Below, one piece after another: positions 1 through 11,340 of a DNA stretch of 64,000 nucleotides. The position numbers were made by a program, and so were the translations under genes. Origin of the DNA: Delphinapterus leucas. Lineage: Eukaryota; Chordata; Mammalia; Artiodactyla; Monodontidae. A model generated the notes under the pieces. It was not told the origin of the DNA. It made no database searches and saw only the letters and a program-made list of their open reading frames with translations. Position 1 is the first letter of the stretch, and each line of letters starts with the position of its first letter. The stretch lies in assembly GCF_002288925.2 (NCBI RefSeq), contig NW_022097993.1, positions 9,144,185 to 9,208,184 on the forward strand, given 5' to 3'.

Positions 1-12
1 AGAATATGCTTC

Positions 13-341
13 GGGCTTCCCTGGTGGTGCAGTGGTTGAGAATCTGCCTACTAATGCAGGGGACACGGGTTCGAGCCCTGGTCTGGGATGATCCCGCGTG
101 CCGTGGAGCGGCTGGGCCCGTGAGCCACAATTACTGAGCCTGCGCATCCAGAGCCTGTGCTCCGCAATAAAAGAAGCCGCGAAAGTGAGAGGCCCGCACA
201 CCGCGATGAAGACTGGCCCCTGCTTGCCACAACTAGAGAAAGCCCTCGCACAGAAACGAAGACCCAACACAGCCCAAAATAAATAAATAAATTTTAAAAT
301 AAATAAATAAATAAATACTCCTGTTCTCTGTTTAAAAAAAA
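13..341 (+). mobile_element. CHR SINE, long form
   Basis: The element starts gggcttccctggtgg and keeps the tRNA-like head (ggttcgagccctgg as B box). It continues through the gagaggcccgcacaccg segment and the 3' part with gaagacccaacacagccc, ending in an A-rich tail of aaat repeats. A target-site duplication agaatatgcttc lies at 1-12 and again at 342-353. This is the long structural class of the CHR family, transcribed by RNA polymerase III and mobilised by L1. Confidence 0.93.
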
Positions 342-353
342 AGAATATGCTTC

Positions 354-435
354 ACACAACCAGAGAAAGCCCGCGTGCAGCAACGAAGACCCAACACAGC
401 CAAAAACAAAATAGATAAATTTATTAAAAGAAAAA
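354..435 (+). mobile_element. CHR SINE 3' fragment, second insertion at the same site
   Basis: Only the last part of a long CHR element is present: the ccagagaaagcccgcgtgc and gaagacccaacacagcc segments plus an A-rich tail. It is flanked by agaatatgcttc at 342-353 and 436-447, the same 12 bp that flank the complete SINE to its left. It is either a 5'-truncated insertion into the same target or a local duplication that carried the target copy with it. Confidence 0.85.
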
Positions 436-479
436 AGAATATGCTTCATATAAGAGTTGAACAAACAATAGGATTTGAA

Positions 480-765
480 ATGTCACTACTTATTTTTCTG
501 TTTTCGTTTTATTGATGTTTGATTTTACAATGTTGTGTTAGTTTCAGGTGTACAGCAAAGTAATTCAGTTTCATACACACACACCACACACCCCACACAT
601 ATTCTTTTTCACATTCTTTTCCCCTACAGTTATTACAAGATACTGAGTAAAGTTCTCTGTGCTGTAGAGTACGTCCTTGTTGGTTATCTATTTTATATAT
701 AGTAGTGTGTACCTGTTAATCCCAAACTCCTAATTTGTCGCTCCCCACTTCTCATTGTATTAAAA
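480..765 (-). mobile_element. L1 3' UTR fragment
   Basis: Read on the plus strand, this holds the familiar reverse of an artiodactyl L1 3' end: ttttacaatgttgtgttag, tttcaggtgtacagcaaag, an attctttttcacattc block, then gttatctattttatatata. A small CA-rich run (573-599) replaces the usual TA-rich stretch. Only the 3' UTR is left. Confidence 0.8.
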
Positions 766-1199
766 CCTCAGAGAACCTTCACTAGAGGGAGCGTAGGGCA
801 GATCGCGAAGTCATCTCAGTAAGGCTGATGGGAGGCCCAGCCACCAGGGCTGCCCCTGGCAGTGTTTGATATGGAACAAGTCACTTGACTTTTCTGTAGC
901 CACAGTTTTCCCAGCTAAGAAAGGACAGTGTAGGAATAGGTCACCAAAGGTCCTTGCAGCTCTGTGAACCTATTACTAAATGTGTCAAAGCGGTAGTCCC
1001 TGACAATCTTTCCAACTTTAAGCTTTAAGAATGTGCTTTTCTCTGTAGATTCAAAAATAGAGAGATTACAGAAAAATCTTTTTGTTCCAGTGCAGAGAGC
1101 TTCTAGAGACAACAGTAAATCTCTTGGTATGTAATCCTAGCGCCAAATACAATGCTACTGTAAAATAAGTAATGTGTTCATTGATTTATTCATTAAACG
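766..1199. other. intronic DNA, nothing firmly recognised
   Basis: No coding signal. The stretch 850-950 (caagtcacttgactttt followed by a cagttttcccagc block) weakly resembles a plus-strand MIR core, but it is too diverged to call. The rest looks unique. Confidence 0.4.
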
Positions 1200-1400
1200 T
1201 GTTTTTCCATGTGCCTACTGTTACAGTAAGGTGCTTTCACACCTGCACATTTCCACATTTACCAGGTGTTCGGGCCCCAAGAAGCCGGGGACTTGCCCAA
1301 GGTCACCATGTCACTTCCAGAGCATCCCTCCTTCCCTTTACCTGGGAGGCAGCTGCCAGATCTGAGTTAGGGTCCCTACGCCTTTTAAATCTCGCCTGTG
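1200..1400 (-). repeat. MIR SINE relic
   Basis: The core acttgcccaaggtcacc near 1292-1308 is the reverse-strand MIR core. It is followed by a degraded gatctgagttagggtcc, matching the usual cgggattcgaacccagg end. The edges are not sharp. Confidence 0.6.
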
Positions 1401-2165
1401 CACCACCGTCGGGGAGACCTCAGAATGTCACGTGCAGAGCCTTCTACCTGCATCAGGGCTGTCCAGAAGCCTTGTTAACCTACCTCCTGGGGCTTGCTTC
1501 TCACACCCAAAGCCACCATCCCAGACCTTCACTTACCATCTATCCCTAGCTCTCTTCCTCCAGCGTCTTGGTCCTCTCAATCACCTTCACCTTTCTCCAC
1601 CTGGGGGGCCCTTCCCTAGGCTTTTATATTTGTGCAGTTTTCCAGCTGCCTGGAGAAATAAAGAAGCGCTTGGTTGTACTCTGTCGGTCCCTAATCTCCC
1701 GTTTCCCCGCCCTCTGCAGCAATTTAATTGTCAGTTACGCAGTCCAGTCTGTCTTCTCCTTCCTCTCCCAGCGCCGGCGCTGTATCACAGACTCTTTGGA
1801 ACTGCCTTGCACTTACCCGTGTCTCTCTTTGGACTGCAAGGCTGCTCCCACACCAGACTTCCCTGTCTGCTCACAGAGGCTCTCTGGGCACCCCCATATC
1901 TCAGGATACACCTTCAGGACATCCCTTACACCTGCGGGATGCCTTCTGAATGCTGACTGCTGTGCTCCACATTGCCTGGTTGCTGGGTTACTTTGGCCCT
2001 TTTCCCAGGACGCAATTTCTTCCCTGTGACGCAGATGTCCTCGGAGCACGTGGGGCTGCAGACCTGTCCCCTCCTGGGTGGCCCCCCCCTTCCAGGTTCT
2101 GGCCGCCCCTGCTCTATGCTGCTTGTCTACATCACTGCCTCTTTTTACATCTACTCTTTTTTTTC
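1401..2165. other. pyrimidine-rich intronic DNA, unrecognised
   Basis: The stretch is rich in C and T and contains accidental open frames, such as a 174-codon frame at 1432-1956. It has no recognisable protein similarity or splice structure. Parts read like a very old L2 in plus orientation (many ctccatctcc-like words), but I cannot support the assignment. Confidence 0.35.
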
Positions 2166-2189
2166 CTCAAGAAATTAAGAAACTTCTGT

Positions 2190-2708
2190 CAGCAGCATTT
2201 TGTAATTATATTGAAGCATAGTTGATTTACAATGTTAATTATCAATGGTTTCAGGTGTGCAACACAGTGATTCAATATTTTTATAGATGATACTCAATGT
2301 AAAGTTATTGTAAACTATTGGCTCTATTCCCTGTGCTGCAGGTTACATCTTTGAATCTTATTGTATACCCAGTAGTTTGTACCTCTTAATCTCTTGCCCA
2401 TCTCTTGCCCTTCCCCCACCCCCCGGCCCTCTCCCCACTGGTAACCACTAATTTGTTCTCATATCAATGAGTTTGTTTCTGTTTTGTTATACTCATTCTT
2501 TCTTTTTAGATACCACATGTAAGTCAAAACAATGTATTTGTTTTTCTTGGACTTAGTTCACTAAGCATAATACCCTCCATATCCATCCATGTTGTTGCAA
2601 ATGGCAAAATTTCATTCTTTTTTATGGCTGAGTAATATTCCAGTGGGTGTGTGGGTGTGTGTATGTATCACATTTTCTTTATCCATTCACCTGTTCATGA
2701 ACACTTAT
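2190..2708 (-). mobile_element. old L1 3' end
   Basis: This is a degraded reverse L1: ttgaagcatagttgattta, ggtttcaggtgtgcaacac, ccccactggtaaccactaa, then the reverse of the ORF2 C-terminus with ttttatggctgagtaat at about 2619-2636. The younger L1 fragment that follows cuts it off at a ggacacttagg-type site. Confidence 0.75.
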
Positions 2709-2965
2709 TTTTTTTTACATCTTTATTGGAGTATAATTGCTTTACAATGGTGTGTTAGTTTCTGCTTTATAACCAAGTGAATCAGTTATACATATACATA
2801 TGTCCCCATATCTCCTCCCTCTTGCATCTCCCTCCCTCCCACCCTCCCTATCCCACCCCTCCAGGCGGTCACAAAGCACCGAGCTGATCTCCCTGTGCTA
2901 TGCGGCTGCTTCCCACTAGCTATCTACCTTACGTTTGGTAGTGTATATATGTCCATGCCTCTCTA
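2709..2965 (-). mobile_element. younger L1 3' UTR fragment
   Basis: It begins with a T-run and tacatctttattggagtat, which is the reverse of an AATAAA signal plus A-tail. Then come attgctttacaatggtgtg, ccatatctcctccctcttg and gtcacaaagcaccgagctg. It matches the 3' UTR of the full-length L1 at 25.9-26.3 kb, so it belongs to the same young family, heavily 5'-truncated. Confidence 0.85.
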
Positions 2966-4068
2966 AATGTAACACAGGAAACAATAAAACTCCTAGAAGA
3001 AAACATAGGCAGTACACCCTTTGACATAAGTCTTAGCAATATTTTTTTGGATCTGTCTCCTCAGGCAAGGGAAACAAAAGCAAAAAAGCAAAAAAAAAAA
3101 AAAACAACCCAAATGGGACCTATTAAACTTAAAAGCTTTTGCGTAGTGAAGGAAACCATCAACAAAACAAAAAGACAACCTACTGAACGGGAGAAGATAT
3201 TTGTAAATGATATGTCTCATAAGGGGTTAATATTCCAAGTATATACTGAGCTCACATAATTCAATATCTAGAAACAAACAGTCCAATTAAAACATGGGCA
3301 GATGACCTGAATACACAGGTTTCCTAAGAAGACATACAGATGGCCAACAGACACATAAAAACACGCTCAGCATCACTAACCATCAGAGAAATGCAAACTG
3401 AAACCATCACGACATATCACCTCACACCCGTCAGAATGGCCATCATCAAAAAGACAAGCAAAATAATAAATGTTGGCGAGGGTGTGGAGAAAAGGGAACC
3501 CTCCTACACTGTTGCTGGGAACGTAAATTGGTGCAGCCACTATGGAGAACAGTAGGGAGGGTCCTCAAAAAACTAAAAATAGAGCTACCATATGATCCAG
3601 CAATTCCACTCCTGGGCGTATATCCAAAGGAAAGGAAATCACTAATTAGAAAAGACATATATGGGGCTTCCCTGGTGGCGCGGTGATTAAGAATCCGCCT
3701 GCCAGTGTAGGGTACACGGGTTCGAGCCCTGGTCCGGGAAGATCCCACATGCCAAGGAGCAACTAAGCCCATGCACCACAACTACTGAGCCTGCGCTCTA
3801 GAGCCCGCGAACCACAACTACTGAGCCCGCGTGCCACAACTGCTGAAGCCCATGCATCTAGAGTCCATGTTCCACAACAAGAGAAGCCACCGCAATGAGA
3901 AGCCCGCGCACCGCAACGAAGAGTAGCCCCTGCTCGCTGCAACTAGAGAAAGCCCGTGCGCAGCAACGAAGACCCAACGCAGCCAAAAATAAATACATTA
4001 ATTAATTAATTAATTTGAAAATAAAAGAGGGAAAAAAGACAAGGCATATACACCCCAATGTTCAGAGC
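2966..4068 (+). mobile_element. L1 ORF2 C-terminal fragment, split by a SINE
   Basis: Plus-strand L1 ORF2 sequence includes gtgtggagaaaagggaacc and taccatatgatccagcaat. The frame is broken many times. A long A-run at 3090-3104 interrupts it. A CHR SINE at 3663-4033 splits it, and a short continuation (caccccaatgttcag) ends near 4068. Its orientation is opposite to the L1 pieces just to the left. Confidence 0.82.
3663..4033 (+). mobile_element. CHR SINE, long form
   Basis: A complete long-form element starts with gggcttccctggtggcg and contains the repeated cacaactactgagcc units, cgaagagtagcccctgctcg and cgaagacccaacgcagcc, with an attaatta-rich tail. It interrupts an L1 ORF2 fragment. The putative target copy aaaagacatatat (3650-3662) is matched by a diverged aaaagacaaggcatat at 4034-4049. 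Confidence 0.93.
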
Positions 4069-7000
4069 TTCATTTCTTTTCTTTATAATACTCTCAGCCC
4101 ATTGCACTCCTTCTTTGAGACTTGGTCCCCCTGTGGATGCTGTGTTACCCTGTATCGAGTCCTTCTCTTCTCTGTCTCTTTCACAAGCCCCTTTTCTCCT
4201 CTTTTCTCCCCAAATGCCAGTATTCCCTAAACCTCTCTCCCTACATTCTTCTCCAACAGCTTTTTTGTTACCAGCACCTCTACATCACTAACTAATGACC
4301 CTCTCCTCCCTCTCCCAAAGCTCAAATAGGTTATATGCTCACCTGTGCATCCCGTCTCTCCCTAAAACAGAATTGAGCATCTTTGCTTAGTCACAGTCAC
4401 ATTTGCTTGAAACCGTGAAAACTCTGATTCTTTCATCTCTCTGTCTATCAAACGCCGATCCAGGGCTAGGAACTCTGGTTCTCCCTCTGAACTCTCTGCT
4501 GTCCTCCCCTCCTTCACCGTCCCATGGCTGATGCTCCAGGCCAGGCCCTCATGGTGCTGTGTTGCTGCACCCCCCTACACCCCACCCCCCAGACACTAAC
4601 TCTGGCATAACCACCAGCTTCACATGCGGCTCTGCAAGCAAGTATGAAAAACACACACACGATAGATTTAACGTGACTACGTCTCTCCAGTGTATCGTCA
4701 CGTGCTTTGGAAATCTATATTAAGGCTGCAACGTGGAAAGGGACTTTGGACCAATGACAAACAGAAAAAAATTCGGGTAATTGCCTTTCACCTTTTTTGG
4801 AGGAAAAAAGAATGCTCCCTCATTAATGACAATTGTGAATTATGGTACCTACCCTTGAATTAGATGAGTATTCTGTTTTCTCCGGTACAATGTGATAGTT
4901 TCTTAACTATTCCTGTTTATGGTTGTCTAAGCCACCTCCTTTGGTGCCATCTATAAATTTATTTGTATTATCCACTTCCTGCCCCAAAGCCTGGAATAAA
5001 ACTCCATACCCACGAGCTCTGAAAAACAGCTCTCCACAGCATGACCCAACTAGTTTGGGAACAGTCATTTGTAAAGTAACTCATCAGGTCCAACATTGGA
5101 GGAAAACCTCTGGATCCATGTAAGGGAATCTTTCCTGCTAAAGATAACTTCCACTTTCAGTGGAATGACTACAGTCCCTTCCACTGAGAGACAGAATAAC
5201 TGAAACGTGGTCCCACCAAACTGGTGGCCCGAGTGACCGTGCAGAAGTTAACACCATTGGCACAAATGTGACCTGCATACTTTTTCCTTTCCTCGTGTGT
5301 CTCCTGTCCTACCTTTGGAAGGTCTGCAGGGCCATCTCTGTGCCTAGCTGGTTCCTTTGTGCTGATTGTCAACCATCTCTTTCTAGTTATTCTTTGGTGG
5401 ATCTGAATCTAAAGGACTTATCTGATTTTCTTCTACGGAAAAAAACTTGGGGGCCAATGTGAATGTTCCAGCTTGGAGATAATGTTGCCCCTAAACAGAG
5501 TGACTGTCATTTCTTCCAGATGTCAAGGTCCACGTGATCTTATCTTGAAGGTTATAAATGAGTTCCCCCAAAGTCATTTGTATTGACATCCAACTTCCTC
5601 GCCTTTTCCATTTGATGGAGCAGAGCAGAACTAGAGGATCTAATCATCTGGCTCCGGTAAATTTAAAACCAGTTTAATGTCACCGTGTAATTCTGTCACC
5701 TGACTGCCCATCTAGTTCAGAAATACATCTGAAGGTTAGGCTGTAGTCTTAAGGAGATAGCCAAGTGCACCCTTAGGACTGCAGTGAACACACATTCTTA
5801 CACTCAATGGCTTTATCTTCACTCTGAAGAGCCACTCTCTGGTTGAAGAAAAAGAGCCATTTCCCACATGCCTGGAGAAAGTCGATCAAATGGGAAAGAG
5901 TGTTTCCAAAGGGTTCCAAGGACATGACATGAGGTGGGCACTCAAATAGTGAATGAATGAAATAAAGAATGAATGAATTCCAGGCCCCATGGTAATATCT
6001 TCCCCCATGTACTAAAATAAAGTTAACAAGAGTATAAATTTAGCATATATACTGAAGATAAACAGGCATTTCATTTGATTAAAAAAAAAACTTTTGGTTT
6101 GCATTATTTTTTGTAAGTCATTTTGGGGAGAAAAAAAATAACATCCTCAAACAAGGTACTATGAAGCAGCACTGGTTTCTTTTCTATTTTTAAACACACT
6201 TGAGAGCAAATTAAACATACTCAGAATGTTGTATTAACTAGAACATTTAGTTTAACTAGTTTAATTACTGCTCTTTGGAAATTACTGTGATCAGTGGGAA
6301 CTCCTGGGTCTGGTCTCTGTGTGGGAGGCACTGAACTGAATGCCCACCTGCATGGGCAGCTGGGTACCCAGCTTCCATGTTTCCCAAGGGGTCAAGAGAG
6401 CTGACAGTCAGCAGTTCTCTGTACGATAATCAGACTTTACCCTGAAAATCCCTTTAATAGGAGCAGTAGCTAAATGTCTCTGGAGAAAGGCCAACCTTTG
6501 CTTTCATCCTGTCAACTCAGAGAGGTGGTTTTTGTAACTTAGTAAACAGTAAACTCATACCCTTCTGGAGTAAAAATTCCTCGAAGGAATAGGCTGTGTC
6601 TTATTTCCGTTCAGTTTCTGTAGTTCTGGTGTAGTTCAGGTCCTTATACATAGCATGAGGTCACGTTATTGAACAAACAGTGAAGAATTATGTCTTAACT
6701 GTACAACTCAGAAAGCTGAGAAATGTATTCGATGACCCAAACATGGGAGAAGAACCCAAATTCTCAATCCCATCCAGTCCCAGATTCGTTCAGGTATGAG
6801 GGGAAACGGGTTTAGAGAAAAGGGAGCCCTAAACTTGGTACCTATTCCGTAAAAGATTGTGGGAATAGCTTTCACAAAGCCTACGCTTTGGAAAAATTTC
6901 CAACTAGGAAAACATACAGGTGGTTTTCTCTCTCCTATGCACTCCCCCGACAACTTGCAGTTTGAGTCCATGCTTTAACCTCCAATTAAACAGGAGAACT

Positions 7001-7087
7001 GCAGCTCTCTGTTGCCAAATTATAGACCTATTTCCTGGCTCACTGAGAAAAGAATCTGCTAACAACTGTAAACAGTCTACATGATAA
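4069..7087. other. intronic DNA, unrecognised
   Basis: About 3 kb without a clear repeat or gene. A few CT-rich parts (4080-4560) could be extremely old L2. A short run of gaatgaat at 5950-5978 is a weak tandem repeat. An A/T-rich section lies at 6060-6290. No conserved open frame or plausible coding exon was recognised. Confidence 0.4.
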
Positions 7088-7625
7088 ATTTTTTTTTTAT
7101 GGAAGTATAGTTGACATCCAATACTATGTTAGTTTCAGGTGTACAGCAGGGCGATTTGACAATCAAATACATTACGAAATAAGCACCATGATAAGTCTAG
7201 AAACCGTCACCAGACAGAATTATTACCATGTTATAGACTATATATTGACTATATTCTCTATCCCATACATTAGATTCCTGTGACTGATTTATTTTATAAC
7301 TGAAGGTTTGTGCCCTTTTAACCCCCTCTCATCTATTTTACCCAACCCCCTGCTCCCTCTGGCAACCACCAGTTTGCTCTCTGTATCTATAACTCTGTTT
7401 CTATTTTGTTTTGTTTGTTCACTTGTTTTGCTTTTTAGATTCCACATATAAGTGAGATCATGTGGTATTTGTCTTTCTCTGTCTGACTTATTTCACTCAA
7501 CACAATGTCCTCAAGGTCCATCCTTGTTGTCACAACTGGCAAGATTTCGTTCTTTTTTATGGCTGAGTAATATTCCATCGTATATTTGTATCACATCTCC
7601 TTCATCCGTCTATTGATGGACATGC
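7088..7625 (-). mobile_element. old L1 3' end
   Basis: The reverse L1 3' UTR begins with a T-run and tggaagtatagttgacatc, then gttagtttcaggtgtacag and cctctggcaaccaccagtt. The reversed ORF2 C-terminus follows, with ttttttatggctgagtaat near 7553-7572 and cgtctattgatggacatg at the end. It is older than the 26-33 kb L1. Confidence 0.82.
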
Positions 7626-9060
7626 GATGAATGACTTTAAGTTACCTGCTATTTAACTCTACGTGACAGACATACTGACTTCTCCAATGTGCTTTTTTCT
7701 ACAATAATTCCATCAGGAATAAAAATAATTTCTTTCTCAGCTATATAGAGTAGTCAACTTCCAAAATGGAAAGTATGATCTTTTAAAAGTTATTCACGGA
7801 ATATCTGAGTACTCCCAGATTTCAGAAATAATAGGTGGATATTAGAAAGCATCAGAGAAATTGTAAGGCTTCACTCTCTTTTTTCCTAAGAAACCTGAGC
7901 CTAACTAAAACTCTCAGAAAAGTAGGGTTCTCTAACGCCCGCATCTTTCTGGAGGCCTCAGTGAATTACTGCAGAGCAATGTGTACATTAGGTGGCCAGG
8001 TCTGCTGATGCAGGACACTCTTGCAGCCTGTAAGCAATTACAGGGTCAGCCCATCTCCTGATTAAGAGCAGAGAGCTTTAAGAGGAAGAGAAATCAAATT
8101 ACACAACCTGGTAAAAAGAAATAAAGAGAAAACTGATTTCAGAAATATAGATGCCCAGAGAGGAAGGAAAAAAAAAACTAGGAATAGTTTAGTTAGGGGG
8201 AAAGATGATGGGACAAACGAGAGAAAGAAAGGAAGAAACATCCAGGAAAAAATGTGTATGGGGGAGGGGAGAAGGAAGCATGGAGACCAAATGGAAGATA
8301 TTTATGTTAGTGTGAAGAAAACATCAGTATTCTATTAGTTTAAAGAAAGAAAATCCGGTAAAATCAGTTTGGAGCAAGTGGTTCTGTGGTGCCTTCAGCC
8401 ATTGTGAGACATAGATGAAGCAACTGGTGCTAGTTTCAATGAATCTTGGGCATTCTGCAGTGCAAGTATAAATTCAAAATTTAATGTTTACAAGAAATGC
8501 TATTAAGAAGTTATTATAGCGATTTGGGTCCTCAGTAAAAGCTGCTCCACAATTTAAACTAGTAGAACTTAAGGAAATTCCTGTTTGCAAAAAATAAAAA
8601 ACTTATAGCATTCAAATAGTCCCCCTGGTAGCGACAGACTAGGTAAATTTTGATTAAAAACAAAGGATAAAAATCTGGGCTTGATGCCATAGGAGATACA
8701 AATAAAAAGGGTGCTTTGGTTTCTTTAGACACAAATTATTTTTGAAGAATTAGTTAAACGATCCAATTAGAAAGCAATGCAAGAATGTAATTAAGGGCTA
8801 AAATACATGGTCCAAATCATAAAAGCTCTGTGAGGTAAATAAAAGTAAGGAAATAACCCAGAGCTATCAAGAGAAACTTTATGGAAAAATTAAAACTTGA
8901 GCTGGTTAGAATTTGGAGACAGAAACTGTTAATAATACTTAATACTGTTAAGTTACATGTAATTCTCTGATACGAAGTTATAAGAGGTTTTAACCATCAT
9001 TCATTTTTTTCAACAATATTTATTGTGCATATGCTATTTTGCTAAGAGCTATACCACGCC
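7626..9060. other. intronic DNA, unrecognised
   Basis: No gene or clear repeat. Purine-rich segments occur at 8155-8175 and 8215-8280 (gagagaaagaaaggaagaaa and a gggggaggggagaagg block). The rest is A/T-rich. Confidence 0.4.
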
Positions 9061-9064
9061 CCAA

Positions 9065-9395
9065 AGCATTAATTTTTATTTATGTTTTTAAATTAATTTT
9101 TATTGGCGTACAATTGCTTTACAATGTTGTGTTTGTTTCTGCTGTACAGCAAAGTGAATCAGCTGTACATACATATATATCCCCTCATTTTTGGATTTCC
9201 TTCCCATTTAGGTCACCACAGAGCACTGAGTAGAGTTCCCTGTGCTGTACAGTAGTTTCTTATTAGTTATCTATTTTATACATAGTATCAATAGTGTATA
9301 TACGTCAATTCCATAGTTTCTTATTAGTTATCTATTTTATACATAGTATCAAGTGTATATATGGCAATTCCAATCTCCCAATTCATCCCACCCCA
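9065..9395 (-). mobile_element. L1 3' UTR fragment with internal duplication
   Basis: Reverse L1 3' UTR: attggcgtacaattgcttt, acaatgttgtgtttgtttc, tgctgtacagcaaagtgaa and cagagcactgagtagagtt. The segment from 9254 is present twice in tandem with a 61-bp period. Confidence 0.82.
9254..9375. repeat. 61-bp tandem duplication
   Basis: The unit beginning agtttcttattagttatct starts at 9254 and again at 9315. The second copy differs at a few sites, for example loss of ata in the agtatcaatagtg segment. It lies wholly inside an L1 3' UTR fragment, so it arose after that insertion. Confidence 0.88.
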
Positions 9396-9477
9396 CCCCG
9401 CAAAGCCGTTTTTATAAATGATGCCATCCATGTAATAGGAGGGGCCCTGGGCCCACAGGCATCGTCCACAATAGTGG

Positions 9478-9735
9478 TGATTACAGTGGTTAAGAACACG
9501 GGCTGCCAGCCAGCCTGCCCGGTTCAAAGCCCTGTTCTACCATTAAGTCGGTGGCTGGCTGACCATGGTCAGATCACTGACCCTCACCCTGCCTTAGCAT
9601 CCTGGTCTGTTCACAGGAGATGATGATCCTAAACAGCACCTCTTAGGGCTGTTCTGAGATTAAAAGACTGAACGTGTGTAAGGCATTAAGAACAACGTCC
9701 AGCATATAATCAATAATTACAATGACTACCGTTGA
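9478..9735 (+). repeat. MIR SINE, nearly complete
   Basis: The tRNA-like start gtggttaagaacacgggct, a B-box-like cggttcaaagcc, the core around cactgaccctcaccctgcc and the 3' end (ttctgagattaaaagactg, gcattaagaacaacgtcc) line up in MIR order on the plus strand. Confidence 0.8.
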
Positions 9736-9829
9736 TGGTAAATAATCTTCTTTCCTACAAGTTCCCCTCCCTTGTTCTCCCCTTTAGTCTTGTGTTTCCT
9801 TCAAGCTAGAGTTCAGTCTCTCTTGTTAA

Positions 9830-11060
9830 TATTCCCACTAAACTAACTGGATACAGGGCTCACGCTCACCGATTCCTCCCGTCACTTCCGATTCATTTCC
9901 CAGCGAACAGCATCCTGGCTTCTGCCCTAAGCGCTTCCTTCACTGACGCCTCCCATGCTGCCGTCAGATCCAGTGGTAACCACTGCCTATATTTCATAGT
10001 GGACTATTTCTTGAAACTCTCTCAGTACCCTTGGTTTCCACGACCTCCTGGCCATCCTTCTGTCCAGTGTTTCCTTCCATCTCGCTGTCTGCTCCATTTT
10101 ATTCCCCTTTCTCTGCTCACCCTTACGTGTCGGTATTTTCCATGTTTCCATCCCTCTCTCTTTTATACACTCTCCTTGTGATTTTAAGCGCTGTCGGTAC
10201 CTCCGTGTCTCTTAAACCTTCATCCACAGCTGCCAGACGTATATAGCGAGGAGCCCACAGTCACCGAAGGCTCAGCATCTTCAAACTAAACTCATCTATC
10301 ACCCCCACATCGCCTGCAGCCTGCTGTCCCCCCTGTATTCTCAATCTCATTTAACGGCCCCCACTATGTAGCCCACCACCCAAACCAGGAACCAGGAAAC
10401 AGCAAATCCATCCTTCTTCATCTTCCACGTTGACCCCTCTAATACATTGCAACTCTATCACTGTATTTTTTTTAATTTATTTATTTAATTTATTCATTTT
10501 TGGCTGCGTTGGGTCTTCGTTGCTGCACGCGGGCTTCCTCTAGTTGCGGCGAGCTGGGGCTACTCTTTGTTGTGGTGCGCGGGCTTCTCTTGTTGCGGAG
10601 CACGGGCTCTAGGCGCCGGGGCTTCAGTAGTTGTGGCTCGCGGGCTCCAGAGCGCAGGCTCAGTAGTTGTGGCGCACGGGCTTAGTTGCTCCGCAGCATG
10701 TGGGATCTTCCCGGACCCTGCATTGGCAGGCAGATTCTTAACCACTGCACCATCAGGGCCATATTTTCTTCTCCATCTCTGCTACCACTGCCCCCCCGTC
10801 CAAGTCCTAATTATTTCTTGCCTCAGTTGAAATCACAGTTTTGAAATGGATCTCCCGCCTCCTTTGTCCCCTTTAAGCCATCATTCCTAAAGCTGGCAGA
10901 CGGGACAACCTACAGTGTAAATTCAATGACATTACCACCTGCCTAAAACCACCAAATTCAAAAACTGCCCAGCACCTACAGGAGAGCATCCTGGACCTGG
11001 ACAGAGCAGTCCCTCCCTCCATCACATTGCCTCTGTATTTCTCTCCTGTTTCAATAATGA
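9830..11060 (+). repeat. old L2 LINE 3' region, interrupted by a SINE
   Basis: Long C/T-rich text in the style of the L2 3' region flanks the CHR SINE at 10466-10760. Examples are gatctcccgcctcctttg and tttaagccatcattcctaa. The reading frame is gone. Identity is judged from general resemblance, so the edges are soft. Confidence 0.5.
10466..10760 (-). mobile_element. CHR SINE, long form
   Basis: Plus-strand order is poly-T/ttta repeats, ttggctgcgttgggtcttc, gttgctgcacgcgggcttc, the agtagttgtggc units, gtgggatcttcccggaccc, and a truncated head ending accatcagggc. It is therefore a minus-strand element that has lost the last bases of its 5' end. Confidence 0.92.
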
Positions 11061-11129
11061 CCATGTGCTCACTGGGATTATATGCATATATATTAGATAC
11101 ATATAAAATATCGCAATACACTGATGTAA

Positions 11130-11340
11130 TATTATTGTTCCTGTTTTACAGGTTAAGTTGATGGTATTGGAAGCAACTTGCTCACAGTCACGAAATCAGT
11201 AAAGTTGATAACTGAATCCGAATCTAATCATATTGCCCTTTCCTTGAGGTCATGGTCCAGCATGGTTCCCCATTTTACACCACCAGCACCTAGAACATTC
11301 AGTGGTACACACAATGACTGTTAAGTATTCATCTGAATTG
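11130..11340 (-). repeat. MIR core and L2 tail relics
   Basis: From 11140, cctgttttacaggttaag and acttgctcacagtcacg match a minus-strand MIR core. Immediately after, 11270-11335 (caccagcacctagaacatt, tgttaagtattcatctgaa) resembles the plus-strand L2 3' end. These are two separate very old relics side by side. Confidence 0.5.

Noticed and set aside
13..110. Possible tRNA gene, from the A/B-box-like start of the repeat
   Set aside because: The tRNA-like part is the head of a CHR SINE; it lacks a proper cloverleaf and recurs in every CHR copy.
1432..1956. A 174-codon plus-strand frame in pyrimidine-rich DNA
   Set aside because: Composition-driven, Pro/Leu/Ser-rich, no family resemblance, inside KCNQ5 intron 1 on the opposite strand.
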